Assembly: GCA_949077355.1 (NCBI GenBank)
Contig: CARUQW010000049.1
Coordinates: forward strand, 932 to 11,541
From: an uncultured Clostridia bacterium
GTDB taxonomy: Bacteria > Bacillota > Clostridia > TANB77 > CAG-508
Length of the DNA stretch: 10,610 nucleotides
Reading direction: 5' to 3'
This document shows positions 1 through 5,910 of the stretch, piece by piece. A program made the position numbers and the translations under genes. The stretch's first letter is position 1, and each line of letters opens with the position of its first letter. The notes under the pieces are model-generated. The model saw only the letters and a program-made list of their open reading frames with translations. It ran no database searches and was not told the origin of the DNA.

Positions 1-24
1 CATCCCCAAAATCACCAAAAATCA

Positions 25-516
25 TCATAGCGTTCTGTAATTATTTTTATCTGCTCGTTCATCCATTTTTCTATCAAATTGTTCATTTTTATAAAACCAA
101 TCTGTTTTCTTGTCTTTTGGATTTGCTTTTCTATTTTTGTCTAATAATAAGTCGAATAGTACTGCAACTGGTATTGCTATTCCTATTAATGATATAAATG
201 TATTCATATATATACTTACGTTAGATGTAGTTATTTCAATTGTTCCTGTTGTTAATGCTGTTATTCCTGTTATTAAATTGGTTCCAAAATACATACCATA
301 TGCTAATAAGTAGACTAGTGCTCCTATTAATTTTCTTTTTATGATAAATAACATGCATACTAATACTACAAATAATAAAATGATTTCCATGGTCTGATTA
401 AATGGTTGTATTCCTCCAAAGTCCATTCCTAACTCATAAGCAAATGCTACTACAATTCTTAGTATCCAAAACATTGCCATAAACATGACTAACATTAATG
501 TTGAAAAATTTTTCAT
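25..516 (-). CDS. Four-helix membrane protein of unknown function
   Basis: This gene encodes a 163-residue protein that I cannot assign to a function. Hydrophobic stretches at about residues 5-27, 43-60, 63-83 and 102-126 predict four membrane helices. They are followed by a charged, presumably cytoplasmic tail (127-163) rich in Lys, Asp and Arg. The start is supported by an AAGGAG ribosome binding site about 6 bases before the ATG. The stop is a TGA immediately followed by a second TGA. The gene lies downstream of the terminator at 640-664 and directly behind the large inverted repeat at 531-631, so its leader RNA should carry that structure. I see no clear promoter between the terminator and the start. 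Confidence is high that it is a gene and low for any role. Confidence 0.8.
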   Translation of the reverse strand: MKNFSTLMLVMFMAMFWILRIVVAFAYELGMDFGGIQPFNQTMEIILLFVVLVCMLFIIKRKLIGALVYLLAYGMYFGTNLITGITALTTGTIEITTSNVSIYMNTFISLIGIAIPVAVLFDLLLDKNRKANPKDKKTDWFYKNEQFDRKMDERADKNNYRTL

Positions 517-530
517 TTGTTCTCCTTCTG

Positions 531-631
531 GTTGCCACTGGTTCCGGGTTTAAATGGCAACACTTCTTAACAAAATTTCCAAATAGCTATATTTTTGAAA
601 GTTGCCATTTAAACCCGGAACCAGTGGCAAC
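531..631. repeat. 101-bp nested inverted repeat, perfect 31-bp arms
   Basis: The arms at 531-561 and 601-631 are perfect reverse complements over 31 bases and are separated by 39 AT-rich bases. Each arm is itself bounded by a 7-bp inverted pair: GTTGCCA at 531-537 with TGGCAAC at 555-561, and the same at 601-607 and 625-631. The RNA could therefore fold as one very stable long hairpin or as two small ones. No run of T follows either side, so it does not look like a simple intrinsic terminator. I see no flanking target-site duplication and no coding capacity. It may be a small non-autonomous mobile or dispersed repeat, or a leader regulatory structure for the membrane-protein gene that begins 15 bases beyond it. 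Confidence 0.95.
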
Positions 632-639
632 TTTTCGCT

Positions 640-664
640 AAAAAAGACGGAAAAATCCGTCTTT
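640..664 (-). terminator. Intrinsic terminator after the DUF1292 gene
   Basis: A 9-bp perfect stem (643-651 with 656-664, core AGACGGA/TCCGTCT) with a four-base loop lies 10 bases past the DUF1292 stop codon. On the minus strand the stem runs into a tract of six T. It should end the long minus-strand operon that starts near 5859. Confidence 0.85.
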
Positions 665-674
665 CTATTTTCTC

Positions 675-983
675 CTAGTCTACAAAGTCAAAATCGTCTT
701 TGAATTTTTCTTTAAACATTTCAAATACTTTATTTAATATTTCCTCATCTTCAATGCTTACATAAGATTCTTCATCTGATTCTTCGTCATCAGTATCTTC
801 TACTTTTAATATTACTACTTCGCCTTCTTCTTCCTCTCCTTCTTCTGTAATTGGTAATAATACTACATATTCTTCATCATCTAATTCTACTAAATCTAAA
901 AATTCAAATTTTACTTCGTTTCCTTCTTCATCATTTAATACTACTATATTATCTAATTCTTCTCCTTCAAAATTTTCTTCCAT
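675..983 (-). CDS. DUF1292 (YrzB-type) acidic protein
   Basis: This is a small 102-residue, extremely acidic protein. The N-terminal part matches the DUF1292 pattern: a short beta-rich unit with 'LNDEEGNEVKFEFLDLVEL' and 'EYVVLLPI'. An insert of Glu/Asp runs follows (about residues 48-75), then an amphipathic tail ending in 'FDFVD'. The function of DUF1292 proteins is not established. In Firmicutes the gene commonly follows ireB and ruvX, as it does here. The start is fixed by AAAGGAG six bases before the ATG. It lies 53 bases behind ruvX and is the last gene before the terminator at 640-664. A TATAAT-like box sits in the gap, but no good -35 partner is visible, so cotranscription is the simpler reading. 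Confidence 0.85.
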   Translation of the reverse strand: MEENFEGEELDNIVVLNDEEGNEVKFEFLDLVELDDEEYVVLLPITEEGEEEEGEVVILKVEDTDDEESDEESYVSIEDEEILNKVFEMFKEKFKDDFDFVD

Positions 984-1036
984 TCTTCTTCTCCTTTCAA
1001 TTTTTATTCATTATATTTTATATTTAATATAATAAC

Positions 1037-1489
1037 CTATTTTGTTCCATTTTGCAATGAATTTTTCAATTTATTTAAATAAGTTTCTAGAATATATACT
1101 GCAGATATAGTATCTACGATATTCTTCTTTTTATTCTTATTAATATCTAAAAAGTTCATTGTTTTATGGGCTTCTACTGTTGTTAATCTCTCATCAATCG
1201 TATCTATTTTCATCTTGTTATATTTACATTTTAATTTATGGACAAACTCTTGTGTTATTTTTGCTCTTTCTGATATGGTTCCATTCATATTAAGTGGCAT
1301 TCCTACTACCATAGTATCTATTTCATATTGTTCTAAAATTTCATCTAATCTTCTTAATACAATTTTATCAGAACCATTTCTTTGTATGGTTTCTAAACCT
1401 TGTGCTGTAATGTTTAAAGCATCGGTTATAGCAATTCCTACTCTTGCCTCTCCATAATCAATTCCTAATATTCTCATTTTATTTCTCAT
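1037..1489 (-). CDS. ruvX: RuvX/YqgF-family Holliday junction resolvase-like nuclease
   Basis: RuvX (YqgF) is an RNase H-fold nuclease implicated in Holliday-junction resolution and, in several bacteria, in processing of 16S rRNA precursors. Counted from the second Met, the family landmarks are present: '[14 protein letters not shown]' near the start with Asp7, '[11 protein letters not shown]' (57-67), 'DERLTTVEA' (95-103) with the acidic pair, and '[16 protein letters not shown]' (119-134) with the C-terminal catalytic Asp122. Two starts are possible. The upstream ATG at 1487-1489 has an AGGA four bases before it and overlaps the end of ireB by 11 bases. The ATG at 1475-1477 gives the usual family N-terminus MRILGIDYG (146 residues) but has a poorer ribosome site. 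The overlap implies translational coupling with ireB. Confidence 0.95.
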   Translation of the reverse strand: MRNKMRILGIDYGEARVGIAITDALNITAQGLETIQRNGSDKIVLRRLDEILEQYEIDTMVVGMPLNMNGTISERAKITQEFVHKLKCKYNKMKIDTIDERLTTVEAHKTMNFLDINKNKKKNIVDTISAVYILETYLNKLKNSLQNGTK

Positions 1490-1736
1490 CTAATCCTATA
1501 TAATCTTTTACCATTTTTTCTAATAATTCATCTCTTTCGATGGCTCTTATTTTATTTCTAGCATCATTATGGCTCGTTATATAAGTTGGATCTCCTGATA
1601 AAATATATCCTACTATTTGATTGATTGGATTATATCCTTTCTCTACTAAAGATTCATATACCTCTTTTAGGATTTCTCTGCATCTCAAATTCTCTTCTCT
1701 TTCTACCTCAAAATGCATTGTTTTGTCAAATTCCAT
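1479..1736 (-). CDS. ireB: IreB-family regulatory phosphoprotein (UPF0297)
   Basis: This 85-residue protein carries the family signature '[18 protein letters not shown]' (32-49) followed by '[23 protein letters not shown]'. In Enterococcus faecalis IreB is phosphorylated by the PASTA kinase IreK and modulates cephalosporin resistance. Bacillus subtilis YrzL is a homologue. The start at 1734-1736 is decided by a perfect AGGAGG (1745-1750) eight bases upstream; a longer reading frame extends upstream but would place that site inside the gene. The N-terminal 'FDKT' retains one Thr that could be the phosphosite. The gene starts 16 bases after the end of the broken GAF-GGDEF gene and overlaps ruvX, so it belongs to the same transcript. 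The usual alaS neighbour is not present upstream. Confidence 0.95.
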   Translation of the reverse strand: MEFDKTMHFEVEREENLRCREILKEVYESLVEKGYNPINQIVGYILSGDPTYITSHNDARNKIRAIERDELLEKMVKDYIGLDEK

Positions 1737-1744
1737 ATTCGTTT

Positions 1745-1750
1745 CCTCCT
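1745..1750 (-). promoter_or_regulatory. Ribosome binding site that fixes the ireB start
   Basis: A perfect AGGAGG on the minus strand lies eight bases before the ATG at 1734-1736. It excludes the in-frame upstream extension, which would give 18 extra residues absent from the IreB family. Confidence 0.9.
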
Positions 1751-1752
1751 TT

Positions 1753-2893
1753 TTAAATATTCGTGATATCACTTTCTCGGTTATCTGCATGATCTAAGTA
1801 TTCCTCTAATTTTTTCAATACTTCTTCTAGCCCTGTTCCCTTATAATAAGAGGATATGACAAAATTCAATTTTGGTATGGCAACTTCTCTACATTCCGCT
1901 CCTTTTGTAGTTCTTCCAGGTAATTTCACTTCCAAATTCAACTCTTGTCTTTCTTCTTCTGTCAATTCAATTGGCATGTTTTCTATTTTTTCCTTTATTT
2001 CATTTAAAAAGTCTGCCACTCCGGCTGGCTTCTACTCCTGAAAAGGCTATTACAAATTTAGGACCCATATAACGAACAAACACATACTCACTTGCAATAT
2101 TCTCTGCTATGTATTGGCTAATTTTAGTTATTACTTTATTTCCTAATTCTCTACAATACTTTTTATTAATTTCTTGAATATTGATTACTTTAAACATACA
2201 AATAGTTGATATGGTATATTGGTCGATAATTTTCTTTCCTTCTCCATATAAATATTCTTCTGAATATAAGCCTGTAAACAAATCTTTTCTCACAATAGAT
2301 TCCAATGTTTTTTGGTGTACTACTGTCTTCAATACTGAAACAATATTTTCTTTAATTACTTCTAATACGGTTGTATCTACATTATCAAAATCATGTGGTG
2401 TTCCACTTTCTATAATCCAATATCCAATATATACATTATCAATATAAAGAGGAAAAAAGATAGCTGATTTCGCTCTTCCAAATTCCATTTCTTGATAAGG
2501 AAGCCTTTCATTTTCATTATTTACTGTTACATATTTAGGTGTTGCTGATTGTATACTATCTTTGAACATATCTACATTTTGTAAAGCTCTTAATGCATTC
2601 CAATGTTTTTGATCTACATTAGAGGCTTTTACTTGATATTCTGCTCCATCAAATACCACAATGGTTGAATATTTAATTTCATATCTTTCAATCAAAATGT
2701 CATTTATCTTCTTTATTTTTTGTTCAACTGTTGACGTTTCTCCTATAGCATTCATAAAATCTTGAACAACATATAAATTTGTAATCTTTTGGTTCATATT
2801 TTTAAATTTTTGTATTTTTTTATGTATTGTTACATTATATACAACTAATCCTAATACAATTAAGACTAAGATTACTACAACTGCTATTATCAA
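1753..2893 (-). pseudogene. Membrane-anchored GAF plus degenerate GGDEF protein, frameshifted
   Basis: Read with one frame correction this is a single protein of about 378 residues: an N-terminal membrane helix (2-22), a GAF-like sensor domain (about 38-190) and a GGDEF-fold domain (about 200-360). The domain opens with 'DLFTGLYSEEYL', the usual entry motif. The GGDEF signature is replaced by 'MGPKF' after 'RY' (274-280), and the metal-binding Asp motif reads 'FKVINIQEIN', so cyclase activity is not expected. The first frame stops at 2000-2002 after 297 residues. The remainder of the domain continues in another frame from about 2019 to 1753 ('VADFLNEIKEKIENM' onward). A direct GGCT-GGCT repeat at 2023-2030 marks the break; removing one copy restores the frame. 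The start is a TTG with AGGAGG (2903-2908) nine bases upstream. It follows the CpaE-like gene by 33 bases. An assembly error, a recent mutation or a working truncated protein are all possible. Confidence 0.85.
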
Positions 2894-2902
2894 AGCTTTT
2901 TT

Positions 2903-2908
2903 CCTCCT
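2903..2908 (-). promoter_or_regulatory. Ribosome binding site for a TTG start
   Basis: AGGAGG on the minus strand precedes the TTG codon at 2891-2893 by nine bases. No ATG lies nearby in frame; the next Met is residue 33, beyond the membrane helix. The strong site therefore supports TTG as the true start of the GAF-GGDEF gene. Confidence 0.75.
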
Positions 2909-2926
2909 CTGTTATTTATTAGCATT

Positions 2927-5383
2927 TTAAAAGTCACGCATTCGGTCTAAAGTACTATTCATACTAGAAGAAAAATTTCCTCCTCCATTCATTTTTGCTG
3001 ATGGTGGTTGATAATTTCTACTATTTCTAGGTGTTGATGCGGTTACTATTGGATATATCATATTTCCTAATTCTCTTAATGTTTGTAAAAATACTTTCGA
3101 ATATCCTTTTAACGAAATTTCGCATTCAATAATTCCTTCTAAATATTTAATATATGTTTCTTCTTCAAATGGAATAGAAACATATTTAATTCTATCTCGG
3201 TCAAACAATTCTGTCATAAAAGACATGGCTGGGTCATTATAAAATGCCATTCCGCCAATAATGGTTGCATCTTTAATACCTCTGATTTTTACAACCTTAT
3301 TTAATACAATTTTTAATTTTCTTTCATCCAAAATATTCTTCATTTTTAGTTCTTTCAAAAATGCAGTAAGTGGTTGAATGGTTAGTATATCCATACTTTG
3401 TACTAAATAAGTTTCTTGTGATTGTTTAAAATAACCAAGTGGTGTATCAAAATCAGTATCTATCAATATTAAAGAATGATGATGTAATAACGTTTCTAAT
3501 ATTTTATCAACATGATAAATTTTATCTTCCTCATTTGGTAATGAGGTATATACTGTAAGATTCTTATTAACACTGATTCCCTTCGCTACTCCAGTAGCTA
3601 AGCCCTCTATACTATGAGCTGCAATTTCTCTTAATGGTTCTTCATTTTTTGTATAAATATAATAGGAATTTCTATTTTTGGTAGTATCTAAAATTGCTAC
3701 ATTAATACCAACTGAAGACAATAGTTCTGCTGTATTATTCACAATAAATGAGGTTCCATTTTTGCTCGTTCCTACAAATGTAACGATTTTCTTATCTGGT
3801 GTTAATAAATTGGTTAAATCAATTTCTTCATAAGTTTCTGTTATATTATTTTGAACATATGAGTTGTTTGTATATTGATTATTGTTGTACTGATTCTCCA
3901 TTGGGTTCATTTCTACTATTGGAGCTGATTGTACGTTAGCATCTTCTACTGATTTTGAATCATAAGTTTCTAATCCTGGTAACACCATTTCTTCTGGCTC
4001 TTCTTCAAATCCTGGTAAGGTTGGTGTATCTATTGTATTGGTATTGACATCTGTAAATCCTGGTAAAAAGTTTTCTTGTGACTCTAGTTGTGGCTCTGGT
4101 TCTGGTTTAGATTCTTGTATTTCCATATCTAATCCTGGCAATACAAGTTCTTCTTCAACTGGTGCTACTGGAATTGGATTTTTTCTAGGTCTTCCTCTTC
4201 CTCTTTTTACTGGTTGATTTTCTGGGTTACTAGATGTAGGAGCTGGATTTTTTCTAGGTCTTCCTCTTCCTCTTTTTACTGGTTGTACAACTTCTGGCAT
4301 AACTGGTTCTTCTTGTAATTCTTCGATTACTGGCTCTTCTATAACTGGAACTGGTTCTTGTTCTTTTTGTACAACTGGTTCCAAATCTTTAAAGTCCTCA
4401 AAATCGTCTAATCCTTCTATACTTGGCACAACTGTTGTCGTTTCTTGTGATTGTTCTACTGGTTGTGTAACCATTGGTCTTTCTATTGGTTCCTCCTGTG
4501 GTATCTCAGGTTTTACTTCCACTGTTTTTTGCTTTGCTAATTTTTTACTTCCATTCATATTAACAGCAGATGGTATTACTACTGGTTTAGAAAGTATCGT
4601 TTCTCTGTTTTTTGACTTTAATAGAATTTGACTTGGTCCATCATCTGTATCATTTTTGCTTTTTCTTAAATTATCGGAAACGGCATTGTTAAATGACATG
4701 ATTTGTTGATATTTTGATGATTTTTCTTCTAATACAGCACGTACATTTAATGGTAAAAATTTGGTTATAATTCTTAATTGTGTATCATTGTATTGCGCTG
4801 CTATATTATTAAAACTATCAATATATCGATCCTCATTTTTTCCTAATCTTTTATAATGAGCAACAATGTTCTGAATTTCCATCTCACTTACATCATTCTC
4901 ATTTTCTGCTTGATAGCCAACATCCTCTGTATCTATTTTATAATAAGTTTTCGCTTCTTTTTTAGTACGTGGTCGATTGATTAATCGACAAACTTCATCG
5001 ACACTTCTGTCATTTCCTATAATTGCATTATAAATTCCTATTCCAAATATTTTTACTAACATTGGTTCAGATTTCGTTCTTCGGTCAGATGAAATGACAA
5101 TAATTGGAATATCATTTCCTTTGGCATCAGAAGCTTCATCACTAATGCTATCTAATTTTTCAAAAATAAATTTATCAATTTGGTCATATTGTGTATGTGT
5201 AAAAGCTTCTAAATCTTCACTTATGACAATTCTATCATAAGTTTTATCTTTTTGTAATTCCTTTAATATTGCGTTAAAGTAATATACGTTTTTATAAGAA
5301 ATAATTTGTTTGTATTCTTTTTGATATTTCTTTACAATTGATTCTGATATCTCTTCATTACTTACAGCAAATAAGACTTTCAT
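2927..5383 (-). CDS. CpaE/TadZ-like MinD-family ATPase with AT-hook linker
   Basis: This 818-residue protein has three parts. Residues 1-140 resemble the response-regulator-like domain of CpaE/TadZ proteins ('DRIVISEDLEAF', 'DIPIIVISSD'). Residues 150-250 are charged and helical. Residues 260-525 are a Pro/Glu-rich, presumably disordered linker holding two identical AT-hook motifs (370-380 and 393-403, core GRGRPRKNP) and four LPG[LF] motifs (415, 440, 456, 468). Residues 530-780 are a MinD/ParA-type domain. Its P-loop is 'GTSKNGTS' (538-545), in which both the signature and catalytic lysines appear replaced, and its later switch is 'LILIDTDFDTP'. TadZ/CpaE proteins are known for atypical Walker A sequences and position Tad pilus machinery at the pole. 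A C-terminal Gly/Ser/Asn tail ends in 'DRMRDF'. AAGGGGG precedes the ATG, and the gene starts three bases after the pilin-like gene. Family placement is confident; the partner machine is unknown. Confidence 0.8.
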   Translation of the reverse strand: MKVLFAVSNEEISESIVKKYQKEYKQIISYKNVYYFNAILKELQKDKTYDRIVISEDLEAFTHTQYDQIDKFIFEKLDSISDEASDAKGNDIPIIVISSDRRTKSEPMLVKIFGIGIYNAIIGNDRSVDEVCRLINRPRTKKEAKTYYKIDTEDVGYQAENENDVSEMEIQNIVAHYKRLGKNEDRYIDSFNNIAAQYNDTQLRIITKFLPLNVRAVLEEKSSKYQQIMSFNNAVSDNLRKSKNDTDDGPSQILLKSKNRETILSKPVVIPSAVNMNGSKKLAKQKTVEVKPEIPQEEPIERPMVTQPVEQSQETTTVVPSIEGLDDFEDFKDLEPVVQKEQEPVPVIEEPVIEELQEEPVMPEVVQPVKRGRGRPRKNPAPTSSNPENQPVKRGRGRPRKNPIPVAPVEEELVLPGLDMEIQESKPEPEPQLESQENFLPGFTDVNTNTIDTPTLPGFEEEPEEMVLPGLETYDSKSVEDANVQSAPIVEMNPMENQYNNNQYTNNSYVQNNITETYEEIDLTNLLTPDKKIVTFVGTSKNGTSFIVNNTAELLSSVGINVAILDTTKNRNSYYIYTKNEEPLREIAAHSIEGLATGVAKGISVNKNLTVYTSLPNEEDKIYHVDKILETLLHHHSLILIDTDFDTPLGYFKQSQETYLVQSMDILTIQPLTAFLKELKMKNILDERKLKIVLNKVVKIRGIKDATIIGGMAFYNDPAMSFMTELFDRDRIKYVSIPFEEETYIKYLEGIIECEISLKGYSKVFLQTLRELGNMIYPIVTASTPRNSRNYQPPSAKMNGGGNFSSSMNSTLDRMRDF
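4175..4285 (-). repeat. 42-bp direct repeat encoding tandem AT-hooks
   Basis: Two identical 42-base copies (4175-4216 and 4244-4285) are offset by exactly 69 bases (23 codons) inside the CpaE-like gene. Each encodes the segment containing KRGRGRPRKNP. Identity at the nucleotide level, including synonymous positions, points to a recent in-frame duplication or gene conversion. Confidence 0.95.
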
Positions 5384-5386
5384 TTG

Positions 5387-5794
5387 TTACCCCCTTCCAA
5401 ATTTTACAAACACCGCAAAGGCAAGTGGTAAAATCTGGCATATAATTAAAAGTGTTACGCAAGTTACAATAAATGCCATACCTCTTTCTAAGGTATCTAA
5501 CTTTCTGACACCTATAACATATTGATGGATTGCTCCAATAGCAATTCCTAAAAAGCATACTGGTATACTATAAATTCGAACAAGGTTCAAAATGTAAGCA
5601 ACCGTTCCATAAACATCTGAACCATATTTTACTTTATAATCATCTAATGATTTAGCTGCATTATCTTTTATTTCTACAATTTTACTTTCTGTTTTATCAT
5701 CAATCGCTTTATTTTCTGCATAACTTTTATCTGCTACTAAAAATATTCCCATTATTAGCATGATAATTGTAACAATTATAATTCCCTTTTTCAT
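5387..5794 (-). CDS. Small exported two-helix protein, VirB2/TrbC pilin-like
   Basis: This is a 135-residue protein. A signal peptide spans residues 1-26 (Lys-Lys, hydrophobic core, 'KSYA' before a likely cleavage site). A short charged helix (35-58) follows, then two membrane helices (62-93 and 105-130) separated by a short basic/acidic loop 'GVRKLDTLERG'. It ends in 'KFGRG'. A cleaved leader plus two closely spaced helices is the architecture of VirB2/TrbC-type pilins of type IV secretion systems, but I see no decisive signature and other small membrane proteins share it. It is the first gene after the promoter at 5859-5887 and lies three bases before the CpaE-like gene, implying coupled synthesis. 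GAAAGGGG precedes the ATG. Confidence is high for the gene and moderate to low for the pilin assignment. Confidence 0.7.
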   Translation of the reverse strand: MKKGIIIVTIIMLIMGIFLVADKSYAENKAIDDKTESKIVEIKDNAAKSLDDYKVKYGSDVYGTVAYILNLVRIYSIPVCFLGIAIGAIHQYVIGVRKLDTLERGMAFIVTCVTLLIICQILPLAFAVFVKFGRG

Positions 5795-5858
5795 GTTTTA
5801 GCCCCTTTCTAAGCTTCATTTTTGGCAATTTATTCCTTTTATTCTCTCTTGCCTTTCT

Positions 5859-5887
5859 ATCATACAATAAATTGTAAAAAATAGCAA
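5859..5887 (-). promoter_or_regulatory. Promoter of the pilin-like/CpaE-like operon
   Basis: On the minus strand TTGCTA (5882-5887) is followed after exactly 17 bases by TATGAT (5859-5864), a good SigA-type -10. Transcription should start near 5852, giving a leader of about 58 bases. The element overlaps one arm and the loop of the inverted repeat at 5862-5910. Confidence 0.65.
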
Positions 5888-5910
5888 GAATTTTTTACAA
5901 TTTATTGTAT
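5862..5910. repeat. Perfect 21-bp AT-rich inverted repeat over a stop codon
   Basis: The arms at 5862-5882 and 5890-5910 are perfect reverse complements with a seven-base loop. The right arm contains the last codons and TAA of the glucosaminidase gene; the left arm contains the -10 box of the downstream operon. It may act as a weak terminator or 3'-end stabiliser for the glucosaminidase transcript, since the minus-strand stem contains six T, although no T run follows it. Confidence 0.9.

Noticed and set aside
110..313. Plus-strand open frame opposite the four-helix membrane protein
   Set aside because: It has no ribosome binding site and is fully antisense to a gene with a good start; it is a shadow of low-complexity AT-rich coding DNA.
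531..631. CRISPR array
   Set aside because: There are only two related units, in inverted rather than direct orientation, with no spacer periodicity and no cas genes.
983..1037. Independent promoter for the DUF1292 gene
   Set aside because: A TATAAT lies at 1010-1015 on the minus strand, but the 17-base position upstream reads AGGTTA, a poor -35, so readthrough from ruvX is simpler.
1753..2019. Separate 88-residue gene starting with GTG
   Set aside because: It lacks a ribosome binding site and overlaps the preceding frame. Its sequence reads as the missing C-terminal part of the GGDEF-fold domain, so it is treated as part of the frameshifted gene.
5358..5558. Cys-rich minus-strand frame overlapping the pilin-like gene
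   Set aside because: It lies in another frame across the end of the pilin-like gene and the CpaE-like start, with no ribosome site; its cysteines come from reading the membrane-helix codons out of frame.
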